In this document: positions 1 through 13,685 of the stretch, piece by piece
Position numbering within the stretch: the first letter of the stretch is position 1
How the letters are laid out: the number at the start of each line of letters is the position of its first letter
Assembly: GCA_013399875.1 (NCBI GenBank)
Contig: VXAZ01004042.1
Span: 186,001-250,000 of the forward strand
DNA: 64,000 bases
Source of the DNA: Gymnorhina tibicen
Taxonomy: Eukaryota; Chordata; Aves; Passeriformes; Artamidae
Direction: 5' to 3'
Notes under the pieces: model-generated
Database searches by the model: none
The model's input: the letters and a program-made list of their open reading frames with translations, nothing else
What the model was told of the DNA's origin: nothing
Translations under genes and position numbers: made by a program

Positions 1-1866
1 AATTTATGAAATAAGCTATTAGTTGAAACAATCAACTAGGGAATGGATCCAAATTAGTTTTATCATTAAAAAAATGACCTCGATTCTAGATCCAGTGAAA
101 ATGGAAGATAAATCCTCTTCAGAATTTTCCTCTGAATCTCAAATTTAAATGGACCATAACCACACAATACAATTTTGAAGAATTTTTTTTTTGCTGGAAT
201 ACCATGGACAACACTCTTATCAGAGACATAGATCTGTTTTTCATGGACCTTAAAAATTTTACCTACATATTTCAAGCCCAGCACATAAAATACAGAAAAG
301 ACACATTATCAAGGACAGAGATGTTTAGCTGGTGGATCAGATATTACTTCAGTCCAATGGTAACTGCTACTCTTACTCAGTCTAATATCTTCACTGGGCT
401 GGAATGCTTTCCCAAGTCAGTGAAAGATGCATTATTTTCCAAAACTGGTATTTTCAATAGAAGAAATGAGCACCTTCCCTCATCCACTCTCCAAAGAGCC
501 AAACAAATTAATTATCCCATTCTTTAGACTACTTTATTTGTGATCCACGCAGACCATGGACCAACAGTCCTATGCACTGCACCCTTCTAACCAACCTTTG
601 GCTTTAACAATCAGAACAAGCCTGTCACCAACTTTCACAGTGACTGAGCAACCTGTGCTCACTTCCCAAAACAAATCATGGTTTTAATCAATTACTCACA
701 GTGGAACCACAGGGGATGCTCCCGAGAATTATTCAGAGAAAGTATCATACTGCCCTACTTAGCAGCAACACTAGGGGGTACTAATGGGAAAATTAATTGA
801 GTCAGGAAAAAGAGGAGGAAAGCAGGTTAAGGATCAAAACTGCCAAAAATTTACCAGCTTTCTTTGGAATATTTAAATCCCAGGGAACAGCTAAAGAAAA
901 TACAGGGGGTTTTTTTACTATTATCGAAATCAGGAGTGAGCTCTTCTGTGAAATACAATTTCAAAAATTTGAGATCCGAGCCATATTTAAAGAAATTAGA
1001 TCACATGCAGCAGTAACTGCTTTTGTGTAAGGCTATCAGCTATGCTTAGTCAATAAAAAATGCTTTTTTTATTGTGAAAAACTGTTTGAAGTGTTGTAAG
1101 AATGGATTATCACAACTAAGCCAGAGAACTATTTTCCTGCATGCAGAGAAGAAAGGAACAGGACAAGTTGTGCCTTTAATGCCCTGAAGTACCTACCAAG
1201 GGGCTGGTAAAATTGACCAAGTTACTTAATTCACTGCTACTGAAATACAGTTCCAAAATTAAAAAAAAAAAAAAAAATTAAAAAAATAAAGTTTTTTATC
1301 CATTTCCCACTGTTTAAAAAGGAATGATCACATTTAAAATATAAACTGAAATTTAAAAAGCCATGTAGCAGGCTTAGGTTTTTCTCCCAGTAGTTGTTCT
1401 ACTAAATCAAAAGGACATAGTTTATTTATGCCAGGTCCCCTATGTCTCTTTAAGAAGACTGAAACACAAGCCAAAATTAGAAATATAAAATGCTACAAAC
1501 TATTACTGACGACTTACAGTGAGGGATTCTGTGAAGAGGGGGAATTTGTTTCTGTTTTTACCTTTCAAGATGCTACGTGATAAGATGTGACTGTTGGAAG
1601 AAGCATACTGAGTTCTACATAATTTGGCTGCAGTGAATTTTTAACTTAATCTACTATCATTAAGTTGCATTTAAGCCAAAGACATTCAGGATTTTTTCCT
1701 GAACGCAGAGTTGGATGTAATGCATTCCTTTTAAAATGCAAAGCCTTCAAACAGTTTTATCCCATTATTTTTTGCAACAACAAGAAGCTTACCCTCAATT
1801 CTCTAATCATGAATAGACCAGTTTCTACAACATCTACTTATCTATTTAAACACTTTGCATACTGAC
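1..1866 (-). other. ARHGAP12 intron after coding exon 6 (continues off the left edge)
   Basis: AT-rich, with an A-run at about 1261-1277. I searched for the expected PH-domain exon and do not see one. A TGCATGCA palindrome lies at 1139-1146. The open frames here (for example 204-527) show no recognisable protein. Confidence 0.75.
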
Positions 1867-1941
1867 TGTGGCTTGATGCTTTGGTGAAGAAGGAGATGAC
1901 TCATTTTCAGGAAAACTGGCCTTAGAAGCAGTTGATGATTC
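1867..1941 (-). CDS. ARHGAP12: ARHGAP12 coding exon 6: Ser/Pro-rich linker (25 codons)
   Basis: Encodes residues 428-452, beginning ESSTASKASF and ending SPKHQAT. It contains two SP dipeptides (candidate proline-directed phosphosites). The acceptor is gaattttatag. The donor is unusual: ACA|gtcagt, with A as the last exon base and C at +3, so recognition may be weak. If the donor were ignored, the frame would run on into the intron. The exon is 75 nt and phase 0 on both sides, making it another possible in-frame cassette. It is the last coding block I can find before the left edge; the PH and RhoGAP exons are outside the window. Confidence 0.9.
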
Positions 1942-4900
1942 CTATAAAATTCAAATAGTCAATGTCAATAGATAATGTTATTATCTTTCATACAATTATT
2001 TTATTTTTTTTTAACCTAAAGATGCTTTCTCTTTCTTTCTACACACTCATACATTAGAAAAGTACTTCTTTTAAGCATTCATAATATTCTCAAACAACTA
2101 TATTCTAAACTTGCTTACTAAACAGTGTTCTTTCAAGATTTACAGACAACACTCAAACTGGGTTAATTAGTACATAACCATTTGAAAAAAAGATGTTAAT
2201 ACATGCTGCATCAGCTTCAAGCAAAGCCTTCATCCTTATTAAGGGGCAGATTTTTTGTATGACATTGTTATCAAATTACGAAGTATATTTAAAATAATAG
2301 CTTATTACAAGGTACCAAATAATAAATACTAAGATTTTAAAGAATACAGTATGTTTCTGTGTGGTTAGTAAATACAAGAGTAGCATAAAAAAAGTTATAT
2401 ATGTAGAAAAACATATACCAACTCTATTATTTTTGTGAGTCATGATCATTAATTTCCTTATAATGAAACACTGAAGATCTCTAGAGATTTGGGGTTTTGT
2501 TTTGAACTGTTAATTACAGACCAAATTAAAACACTAAATCTCTAAAAACTAGAAAAATTTCCCATCTGCAGGAAAAAAAAAAAAGGCATGTACATTTCCT
2601 CTGAAGTAATGATTGCTTTGCACAAACACATTGCCTGAAAATCTGGTAAAGAATTTCAAACGGAAGAAAAACATCACTTGTTCTCTGTTACTGTTAACAC
2701 ATTTCTCCCCCTCTCTCTTTTTAAATCCCTTGATAGAGCTCTCCTAAACCCATTTGCTTTTGCAGCATTACATAGCACTCTGCACACTTGTGCTTTAAAA
2801 TTCACTTGCAAATCTACCTAGAGAAGTGGCCCACTAGTTCTTTTAGTAGCACAGTAACAGAGAACTTTAGCACTCCTAAGTAGAACAGCCTAAACGTTCC
2901 GTATTTTCAGATGTCTGCAAAGAAAAAAAAAATTGTTCAAATTAAGAAAATCAACTGTCCCTCCCAGGAAAGTATTTTTTCCTATGCATATCAAATTTTT
3001 TAGCTGATGGCTACATCCAGGTACGTGCCACAGCCAATAAACTGTTAACCAGTATGTTTGGTATCATCAAGTTCTCATGAGCCATGGCAACCCCCACTTT
3101 CACCTGGCACATTTCAAGTGCTCTTTTGACTGGCCTATTTTCATACAATTGAGTTGCATTGTTTTTCCAGGAAAAAACAAATAAGGAAAATAAAAAGAAA
3201 ACAGCTTCCCTAGGAGGCAGCTAAAAAGAAAGCTTGGGGTTCATGTACCCATCCAGACAAATACCACTTGTTTTCTTTTCTACTTCATTCTGAATTTGAG
3301 ATAGCTTCCATACAGTAAAAGCAACTCTGGAACAAGAAATCCAGTATCTGTGGTAATGAACCATTCCCTTTCCACATACTAATTTAAAGCAGAATATATT
3401 AACAGTATGCCTGCTAGTGGTAATAAAACAGCTGCATTAATGCACTAAAAATTATTTGTCTTTCCCCAAAACATTCGTTTACTGCTCCACTACATGTTTT
3501 TAATTTTCTCAAAGCATTTATGTTGTGCTTCATATAAACTATTTTCTCCTTACCACTAAAAAACACATGCTCTCTACATGCTTGGAAACTGTTAAAGGAA
3601 CTTTAAGCTGCTGACTGAAGACTTCATAAATGCAGTTCTAATAGAGTTTCTTTTGGTTATTATCCATAGCATTTGTGCACTTCACAAGTGTTTGCTTCAC
3701 TAGGTTTAAGTTCTTGATATGTGAACACTGAGCCTTGCAGAAATGTAAACAGCTCCACTTATTCAATGTTTTACAAAAGCTTCTTCATTCAGTGCAGCAC
3801 TACATAAAGTTCTTTCCAAAACAGCAGTAAATCTTACGCCAAAAAAATAAAAAGTTAAGTCTTCCTTTAAAAGCGAAGCCAGAACTTCAAGCTATCTCCA
3901 GCAAAATCATTCATACCTGTGAAGCATAAACTGCACATGAGGCTAGAAGTGTCCACTCAGCTTTGATTTATCAGGGCTCCATCTAGGCTTTGTCTCATGT
4001 GGTGCCACAACTGAGTACAGAAGGATGCGTGAGGCAGAGGAAGAGGAGCGGGGGCGGAAGGAGCAGCAGCGGGATCTCAGAACCACTCGAGCTGAATTAA
4101 TGCCGAGAGGTGCAAAGTCTCCAGCCAAGCACGGCCCACTGCCTCCTCACCACACATGATATATCCTAAACTGACAACTCAAAAGCTCAAGATCAAATCC
4201 AATAAATCCTGTTCTGAAGAGCTAAGTCAACTCATGAAAAGCAAGTCCATTAAAATGGAAACAAAAGGTCGAGCAAGTAACTGTTCTGGGCAGCAGATCC
4301 ATTGTCATTACAACCACTGTGTTTTGTCCATCCAAGTTTGGTTTTGACATCTGTGATCACACACGGCCACTCACAGGCTTTTTCTTATACTTTCAAATCT
4401 GCATTCATTTAACTTTTTTCTCGGAATTTTAGGAAAAGGGAGCTTACAATGCCATTTCCTGGTATTTCATTCTGGGAAGTTTGTGCTAAGACTTCAGCAC
4501 TACCAAGTATTTAATTTTCTATGGATCTTGGGACGGACAGCAGAGAAGCTACAGAAACCAGCATGTCACCACCCTACAGCACCCGTTTCAGTTCCTCCCT
4601 GCTCAGCTCACATCAGCCCTCCTCACCCACAGGCAGAATGGTCCAGCACAAAGCAGAAATGGCAGGAGAAAGGTCAAAGCAGAGGGAGAGCAAGGGAGAG
4701 GCCCTGTCTCCTTGCTGGCCTAAGCAGCATCTGTTACTGTGCAGCCCAAAAAATATATCAAGAACATGCCCTAAGAATGGACAGAAAACATCTTTTGTTG
4801 TTACTGACTCGCAGCATTTTTCAGACTAAACACCAGCTCAGCTCTGGAGAGGATCAAAGCCAAGTGTTTCAGCACTTTCAGTACTGTCCTCTGCCCTTCA

Positions 4901-5179
4901 ATAACAATATTACAACCCTGTTGTAACCATGCACAGCTTTTCCCTTGAACTAACACTAGTTTAAATACTTCAAGGACAAGAAAAGAGCTACTATTCACAA
5001 AGTAACCGTAGTGAAGTTATTGAACAGCCCCTGGTTTTGCTGCATGTTATACACAATGATACAAGAGACCCTAAAAGAAATGAAATTCCAGAAATTCAGG
5101 CATAGTCATCAGGCATACATTAAATATGTCACACGTCAGAAACAAGTGGCATTTCAGCATGCTGATAACTTGCTCCTAC
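1942..5179 (-). other. ARHGAP12 intron between coding exons 5 and 6
   Basis: Mostly AT-rich unique sequence. It contains a purine-rich, locally GC-rich island at about 4017-4140 whose plus strand would encode a highly charged peptide. Open frames at 4483-4926 overlap each other in different frames and are unconvincing. Confidence 0.75.
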
Positions 5180-5305
5180 CTTGTCGTTGGTGTCCAGCAC
5201 AATTGTGCTGTGCCTCCATTTTGTTAAAACTATTGGTTCCTGTAGCCTCCTGTCCAGACTCCTACTCTTTATTATATCTCTCTGCTGCTGTGGTGAAGCA
5301 TTATA
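5180..5305 (-). CDS. ARHGAP12: ARHGAP12 coding exon 5: basic linker (42 codons)
   Basis: Encodes residues 386-427, from YNASPQQQRD through the basic KSRSLDRR segment to VLDTNDK. It has no named fold and belongs to the linker between WW2 and the PH domain. The RSRSLD core resembles basophilic kinase and 14-3-3 sites, which is an inference from motif only. The acceptor is tttcttttctttag and the donor AAG|gtagga. The exon is 126 nt and phase 0 at both ends. Its sequence is very close to the mammalian protein as I remember it, supporting the ARHGAP12 assignment over paralogues. Confidence 0.94.
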
Positions 5306-8300
5306 CTAAAGAAAAGAAACATAAAATTGTAAGTAGACTCTAATTCATGCAAACAAGACTTGGACATTCCACTCACATGCCTAAACAGTGCAAATGTTCA
5401 GACTCCTGATGTCACCACCCAAGGGTGTGAAAACAGCCTTGGTTTTATTTTGCATTTCATCTTCAGAATTGTCCTTTCTCTGAAGCAGTAACTTAAGACT
5501 GGCATGTTGAGATAATACTCTCAATTGGCACAGAGATGTTTGGTTTTTTCCACAACAGATACTGCTGATTTAGCAACCCAACAGGGTATTGAGAACCACC
5601 AAGGAATTACAGTAAACACAAGATTCAAACATTCACTCTTCATATTGCATTGACAGTACTACAGCACCTCTCTAGCTCTTGTGTAAGAAAAAGAAAACCC
5701 TATTATCCTGCAGTATGGTAGTTATTTGCCTGGTATGACTCTCTTTGACCCAAAGATTTGGGATGCCTAGGAGAGGAGGCACAAGGGTGAGAAATTGCTT
5801 TTTTAGAATAAACACATCAAATTGCTTATAAAATAATTTGTTGGTGTGGAATGTACACACCACGTACAAATGTACACATTCCATAAGCATGGAAGATAAA
5901 TATTTAGCAGGAAATAATTTTAAGACTTAGCAGAGCTGTAACAACCAAGGAGAGACCATATTTATCATAACATAGGTTTTCTAGTAACTCAGCAGCATGC
6001 AAACTCGCTGAGAAAACGTGAGGGTCGTGAGAAGGACACAGCATTTAACTAGATCTCACAATTGCAGCATACTTTACATTAACAGTGTTGCCATTTTACA
6101 TCATCACAATCAATACATTACAAAAAATTCTAAAAATATTTCAAACCAAGTTTAATTATGAAAACACAAACAAGAAAAGACAACATCAATGTATGTTTAT
6201 AAAAATCTCATTCTTTCCAGTCAGTATCAAAAGACTAAAATCTGCACATGGTAAGAAACTTAAGGCAGCATTTGTGGAGTCATGTACAGCACTAGAATCT
6301 AGGAAATAACAAAGAAAAGTGAAGTACCCCCTTCACCTGAGAAGGCTAAAGCAATAATCTTTGCAAGGACACCAAGTTCTACAGTTTTGCTACTGATTCC
6401 TGCTGTAAGCTAAGAGCCTCAGGCGTTCAAAGACAGAATAACCTAGACCTGCACATACCAACAAAGTGTGGCAAGGTTTAACCCAAACAACATAAACGCC
6501 AAATCTAACCAAAATTGCATAATACAGTTATATTTATTGCCCAAATAAAGAACTGGCATTGCTACTGCCATGGGACTCACGATGCTTGAGTTAGCTTTGT
6601 ATTTTACTGTGAACAGAGTTAACACTCCAATAAGCCAACAGATGCTTAAAAGCTAAATAACTTTAGCATTCTGTTACATTATTTTAATATGCACAAGACT
6701 AGTAAAACACTCCCAAGTGAATGGATCTTGCAGCACAAGAATAAAATTCGGTAGTTCATGTACAGACAGCAACATATCAGCTGTCACTGCAGAAAGTCAC
6801 TTCCGAGCCTGCACTGCCTTTGCACTTTGTAATGTTGCTTCAGCACATTTCCACTCACATGACAACTGCTTCCTTACAATGGTGAGGTTTAAGCACCTCT
6901 CAGTTTGTCTCCTTGTTAAATCAAAAGCTGAGCCATACATGATACACATATGAAAGGACCCTAGTACTGGCTTGCTTTCTTGTTATGGAAATATCCACTC
7001 TGCCCGTGCTCCTCCAACCCAAACCACGGCAACAAGCTGAGCAACATGCAGCAAAATTGCCTGCCAGTATTACAACTAAAATCCAAACAATTTTCAGTGA
7101 AACTATGTCTAAATCACAAAGGCTGCAACAAGCTCTAACCCATTTAAGTGGGCAATTCAAACACATTTCTTGCTATGAAACAGAACTGTTTATTTCAGAA
7201 ATAGATTTACACATTACTGACACGGGTATACATTACTTAGGGCAATCTTCCACGCACTTTCCATTTGAGTAACTCCAGAAACTGAATAAACAAATATGTT
7301 TTTTATAGTAATTAATCTTGAATTTAAGTACATTTTAGAAGTTAGGATATGGGCACAGGTGATCTATACTTAAACGGTGCTTTGATACTATCACAAGCCA
7401 CCAGGAGTTAACTTCTCTAACAGACAGCCCCACCTTGAAGGAGAAAGGAACTCCTTTCCATAACATGAAATTCCAGTTTTAGTAAACATTTAATAAGAAA
7501 ACAAAGCAACAGTATATGGAGCTCATCAACAAAGCACTGCTAACAACTCAGGAACACTGAGCTCCGTGCATCTTAGCAGCTTAAAGAATTTACATTGGTG
7601 ATATAAACAGTGTTAGTAAACTGACAGATCTTTAAAGGGAACATTTTTGCCCCATTTTCTCACAATAGAAACTTCAAGTAATCTTTTTTCTCAGATGTCT
7701 ATGAGGTTTTTTGTTTGTTTTATTCATTATTCATTCATTTTGTTTGTTTTATTCATTATAAACAGAAAAACACACTGGGGAGAAGGGTGATGTGGAAATT
7801 AAAAGTTTTGTGTTTCTGGGCTCAAGACAAGTCTCCACTTTTAAAATAAATGAATTGGTCTGTGATCTCCAAAAAGAATCAGAGGGATACAGAGACATCA
7901 CTTCAGACTGCACATTGTCCAGCAGAACTCACCATCCTCTAGGCCAGGTAGAGTCCACTGGCTAGGTAGAGGTGGCCAGAGCTGGAAGCCTTGCCTGGTT
8001 GGATGACATCACCCTGGGATTCTTTGCTCTGCCCCCACCCAATCTTAGGTCAAAAAGCCTTGCAGAACAGCTTCAGGTCCGGTTCTCTTTCTGACACTCT
8101 CCAGGACTCCTGCCTGTGGAGGAGCTGCTGTCCCCCCTCCTGCATTTGCATTGTTTACCAGAAACTAGGTTGGGCTTGCCTTCCCTCACACAAAATCTTG
8201 TTCTTACATAACCATAAGCAGGCTTTCTATGCCTAACACTTGGTATAATCTTGAAGACACAGATCAGGCAAGGGCTGTCTACTGCAATGAAACTGATCCA

Positions 8301-11300
8301 TTCAAGACTACACATTACCTGGTGGGACAACTGCTGCTACACCATGTGCCTTGACAGTATCTTCTTAGGGTGCAATTATATTTTCCTAACTCTAAAGCTT
8401 TTTAAAATGCAGCACGCAACTCCAAATTTACACACGACTGCTCCTTGAAAATCCTCCGCAAACTCAAATTTGTCCCATTACATCAACCCCTCCGGCACAT
8501 CACCTCAGCATGTTCTCCATTTCATTGGGAGCATCTCCTATCACACAGGGGGCACGTGAGCAAATTGTTCATTCTCTGACTGCACACACCAAGCAAAACA
8601 GGGATTTTTTTGTAACAGCTCTTGCTGTAGGTTAAGGACACCAGTGGTGTAAATTTAGGTCACACAGTATTCTTTGCATTGCTGAATTTGTTCAATACCT
8701 TCTCCAGCTACTTAAAGGCTTTCTTTGCCTCCGTATAAAATTTTCTAACCTTCTCAACTGGCTGAGTGATTTCTATTTAATTTTAAGCTGATACGTGGCA
8801 TGGCTCAAGGCTCTGTCCTAGCCTAATTGTGCCTGAAACAACTGCAACACCTCCAAGTTATTTGTAGCAGTTGTCCCCATTCTTACAGAGATGACACAGA
8901 TCTGTCAGCTTTAAGAAACAGAAAAAAAGATTCTTCCTAGTTTGTGTTAGCAACATCTTCAGCCAGATGATGGAACTGGGTGGGCTAAGGGAGAAAAGAC
9001 TGGGAAGCAACCAATACTGTAAGTTGGTAAAGACCTGAAGAGAAGCACTTTAACTGCAAAGATCAAAACAGCAGCATTTAAAAACATTGTGCTATCGTAG
9101 AAACCTGTAGCACCTCATATATGTTATTTGCAGTTGTCGCAATAGACTGTCTGAAATAGAATAATCTTCTTTAAAAAAAATTAAAGCTGCCTCAGAACAA
9201 AACAACTTTCTAGTTTCCTACTGTCCTTGGCTTTGAATAAACTTTTTCTGGTGTTGTGACAAATGTAACACCTATGTTACAGCTTTTGTTTTTCTTATCA
9301 ACTAAATCAGTAACAGATTTTTCTTAAACCTCCATAAATAAATAAATAAATAAGGATTTTTTTTTTTTTCCTTTTAAGGGACTTCATTCCCTTCCTTTCT
9401 CTAGGGAACCAAGATTCCTCTGCCACAGAATGTCAGGGTGGCAGCAGGTGGAGGCATCAGCCTCACTGAAGGAACAGAACCCAGGCAGAATGAAGAGACC
9501 ACTGGGACAAGCAGCTCTAGCTCAAATGTACCAGTTACTGAAAGACACCTCTGCATATCCTACTTTGTTCACTCTGCTGTCTTGGACATCCACTGCTTCC
9601 CCTTTTAATCCTCAGGGTCACCAAGACCGCTCATCTTTGATGAGCAGCCCCAAGTCCTTGCTGATTGCCACAGGCCCTGCTGTGTGCCCAAGCAAAAGCT
9701 GGGGAAAGGTGGGAGCCACTAAACCCCAGGACAAATGAGGAAGATCAGACCAGGCTTTGTGAGTAGAAATACACTTATTAAAGAGAAAGGGAAAAAAGTC
9801 TGACTGCCTTCTCATACTTAACTCAGGTTGGTTGTATCACTTGCCTTGGTAAAAACCACCCCGATCCTTGCACCAACTGAGGCTGTCTCAACTTTCGCCA
9901 GCCAATCCCAAATTTTAGGACAAAAATGTGAAGCTGGTTCACTATTGCTAATGAAACTGCCTAGTGCATTGACTTGCAGTAGACTCAAATGCCAACAAAG
10001 AGGGTAACCTCAAATCCAGCAGCACAGCTCAGAACAAGACAAATTTACCATAAGACAACCAAGCTTTATTTACGTGTTCTCGTATTTATTTTCTTTCACC
10101 ATTTGATTGCATGATATATTCCTGACATTACCTGCACTGTTTTACTGTAATTTTTCCAGCTATCATGCTCTGTCTGACAGTTTTCAGGTCTCCAGCAGGA
10201 AAACCATTCCCCAAGTACCAGAACTGAGGCCCCGAGCTCAGCCCCCCATGCTGGCAGTGCACAGAGTGAATTAACAGACTGCTGGTCCATTAACACTGCC
10301 AAAAATGAAGGTCCTCCAGCTACTGCTTCCTCTGTGGATACAGCAAGGAGAGCTTATGCTGCAGGAACTTGTGGAAAGAACACATGCAATTGCAATATCA
10401 CAGTCTGCAAATATTAACACTAAAACTGAGTTCACTCCAGAGGCTTATAGTACACACATTTTCTTCCAAAGGCCACTCTTGGATCAGTGAGCTCACTCAG
10501 AGGAAGGCCAAGCATCATGCTCTAATGCCAGGTATTGGCCTAGGATGCATTTTGAAAATCAGAGAGATTTTTAATCTGTACTTTTTATTAGGTTGTCCTC
10601 TTTAACTCCCCTTTGAGCTATTTATTTCAATATTTATTAGATAGCTTTCCCACCTTTTTTTTTGTCATTTTGATAGGTTAGCTTTTTTTAAAACTTCAGA
10701 AATTAGAGAGTTCTCACTCCTGAGATGAATTTAATTCCCCTCACCCTTAATAGAGATTTCTCATTTGCTTAAGTCATAAAACTCCTATTAGAAAACTAGG
10801 TTTCTAGAATAGGGTTGTAGCCCTCCTTAACCTGAATTTAGATAGTATTCTTTCACTACACAGGAAGTAAACATATTTTATTATAGTGATCTAACTTTTA
10901 ACTACTGGTTTGTTGGGTTTTTTTGTTGTTTGATTGTTTTGTTTTTCTTAATAATTGGCAAGAACCAAAAACTGAATACAGTAGAATGCTGCAGATCAGA
11001 AATCTCAGTCTTCTGCAAGATCTAGTAGAAACTATGATTAAAATATTATTATCCATTTTAAAGATTAATTCAGTATGTTCTTCTCTTCCACTGCAGAAAG
11101 CTGGGTCACACTCATCATGAGCCTTAATAGACTTTTCAGCAGTTGTCAAAGCTACTCCAACTGAAACATCATTTTTAGCCAGAGGCATCCAGCTATTCCT
11201 AGATGTTATTTAAATTCACATGACTGGAGGGCTTTCTGTGAGACTGTCTAAAGTAATTTGTTTTGTAACTGCCCTCCCTTCCCAACATATACCCTCACCA

Positions 11301-13604
11301 TTTTTAACACATGTACAAGAACAGGGTGTTATTCCCAAGCATGTGCACATTTATAGTTAATTCTATTACTCTGAAGATTTTTAATGTCATAGTATTAGCT
11401 CAGCCAGTGTGCTATTTCCAGAAACATCTGAACCATTTTTAGCTCTAATGAAATCCAGATTATTAAGAACCATCTAACAAAAGGATTCTCTTCTTTTTCT
11501 GGTTTAATAGCATTACATGACCATGATATTCCATCACTTTATTTCACAAGATTTGGAAGGCAGTATTTTGCTAAATACACTGGGAAAAAAAAACTGAGCA
11601 AGAGTAGGATTTTTCCTAGTAACTTACTTTTCATTTAAGCAAGTGTTACAATGCTGAGATCTTTCTATGGTTTTCTCTTCCTACTCAAGAGAGTTTTCAG
11701 TATAGATTATTTTTTTTCAAAGCAGTTTTGTGGTCTGAGTGGTCTTTCTAATTAATTTGTTTTAAGTACTTTTAGAGCCAGCTTCAGCAAGATCCTTGAG
11801 AGACTACGCCTCAATCATGCTTAATTACTCACAAGCATAACGTCTTCAAATACATAGTTATATAAACTAGATAAATCTTCTGTTGAAGTATTTAATCTAT
11901 TCCACAGAATTTAAAGTTAAAAGCCAAGGATTTTCAGAAATACAGAGACTCTTGGATCATGAATCTAAGACTCAATTGCTCATTTTCTTCTGTGAACCTT
12001 ATATTTTCTGCTAGCCAAGATTTACTAGTTTCAAGAAGGAATTAAGAAGTACATTCTGCCCAAATGGGTGATTAGAAATAATTTTCAAGGAAAATTTCTA
12101 ACAGCAATATGTGATCGCTTTCAAATAAACAAGAACTAAAGCATATCAGATCACAAATTACAAACCAAAGGCTATGTTTCAGTTTGGAGGTGACTACTAA
12201 TACAACAGAACTCAGATTTTGTTTAGAATCACTAGATAACATGCACTATTAAACAAATACTGGAACCCACTCCTTTATGCCTCCTAATATGCCTCAGGTA
12301 ACGGTTCTGGATTACCTTTGTGATTTATTCTAATTGGATTAAAGGCAATTTGCTATTTAATTCAAATCCAAACTCAATCTATTTTTGTGAAACACAATTT
12401 CTTCCAAGTCAAAACTTTCTGCACAGCAGAAGTCATAGAATGAAGTACCCATGACATTATTCCCTAAAATTAATTTCAATTATACATACTGAAGTAATAA
12501 TTGCTTCTGGTAAAACCTGGTCTATCAGATTTTCAGACTTCTAATAAATCTAATAACTAATCAAAAGCGAAATAGCTTTTAAAACCAATAGGTACAGATT
12601 ATATTGTTACATTGGTGCATGTTACAAAATTTAAGTTATCTAACACATCAGACTAACATAAGAGAATTCTCAAAGCTAACTCAACTCTTCAGTGACTCAG
12701 ATGCAAATTCTTTTACTGACATAACAAAACAGCTTAGTATATAACTGCATTCCTAAATTTCAGTGTAAATATTTTCTCACAAATATTATGAAAGTACTAC
12801 ATATTAAGGTTACTCCTTTCTAGGCGGAAGTGACTTGAGACACTGATTTTTGTATTGATAAAACAATACTGGAGAAACATGCTTTTTCATGTATTTATGC
12901 ACAGTTCTGTGTGAAACAATTTTTTTAATGGTCACACCTTATTACGTAGTAATACATAGTAAGTTTGTATTGAACAAACAAATAGCAAGGAAGACACATA
13001 TAACAACATCCATATGACAAATGCCCTGGAGTTTTTCAAAGTGAATATGAGAATTAAATAGTATTAGATACATCCTCAGAATACCAAGTGTCCCTAGGTC
13101 TGCCACTTCCCTGCAAATTTTTATTTCCTCTACAAAATTAATAAATACCAGAACACAATTCTGGTGAAACTGTCATTCTCAAAGATACCACAAAACTCTG
13201 CCGTAACTTTTGTTTTTCAACACTTGTCTGTATAAGCACTTTGGAGTGTACTAAAAATAGACTACAGCTTCTCAGTGAAGATTTCTCTTTTGCCTAAACA
13301 GGTTTTCTTTATCACAGAAAAATCACAGATACTATTCTGCAGCCCCACATAAAACCTTTGCTCAGTTCAGCAAAGACACCAGATCTCCTTTGACATCTGA
13401 ACAGCTACACACCATTTTTCATGTCCTTGAGTATATTTTTTTTTCTTGTCACAATCAGAAATTGCACAAAAATGCAATAAATAACAAAGAGCAATATCTG
13501 AGTCCTTGCAAGGTTAATACCTCACATTAAAGGCCCGATAGAACACGTATTCAGGAAGAGGGGAAAGCCCCAAGTTGTTAAAGTTTCTTTTTTAGGTCAC
13601 TCAC
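5306..13604 (-). other. ARHGAP12 intron between coding exons 4 and 5
   Basis: 8.3 kb of AT-rich sequence with one 29-bp duplication (7708-7759), a short (AAAT)n run near 9336-9355 and a T-run after it. No exon, RNA gene or mobile element is recognised. Confidence 0.75.
7708..7759. repeat. 29-bp tandem duplication (TTTG/ATTC-rich)
   Basis: tgtttgttttattcattat occurs at 7712 and again at 7741, a 29-bp period, with short ATTC repeats between. Intronic, with no apparent function. Confidence 0.85.
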
Positions 13605-13685
13605 CTTAGGTAACTCCCACTCTGATCGGGAACCATCAGCACTGTAGTAGTATGGTCTACCTTGTTCATCTGCGTGTTTTATCCA
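13605..13685 (-). CDS. ARHGAP12: ARHGAP12 coding exon 4: WW domain 2 (27 codons)
   Basis: Encodes residues 359-385, almost exactly one WW core: W359, the aromatic triplet Y370-Y372, W381 and P384 (SEWELPK). The two tryptophans are 22 apart, as in WW1. The acceptor is strong (tttctttctgcag) and the donor is consensus AAG|gtgagt. Both junctions are phase 0. The exon is short enough (81 nt) to be missed by open-frame searches. It lies about 1.5 kb downstream of the cassette exon. Confidence 0.94.

Noticed and set aside
1..1866. Search for the expected PH-domain exon
   Set aside because: No minus-strand segment resembles the start of the ARHGAP12 PH domain, so it was concluded to lie outside the window.
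4483..4926. 147-codon plus-strand open frame and its overlapping partner
   Set aside because: Low-information sequence with no recognisable domain, no conserved codon pattern and competing frames; most likely intronic chance.
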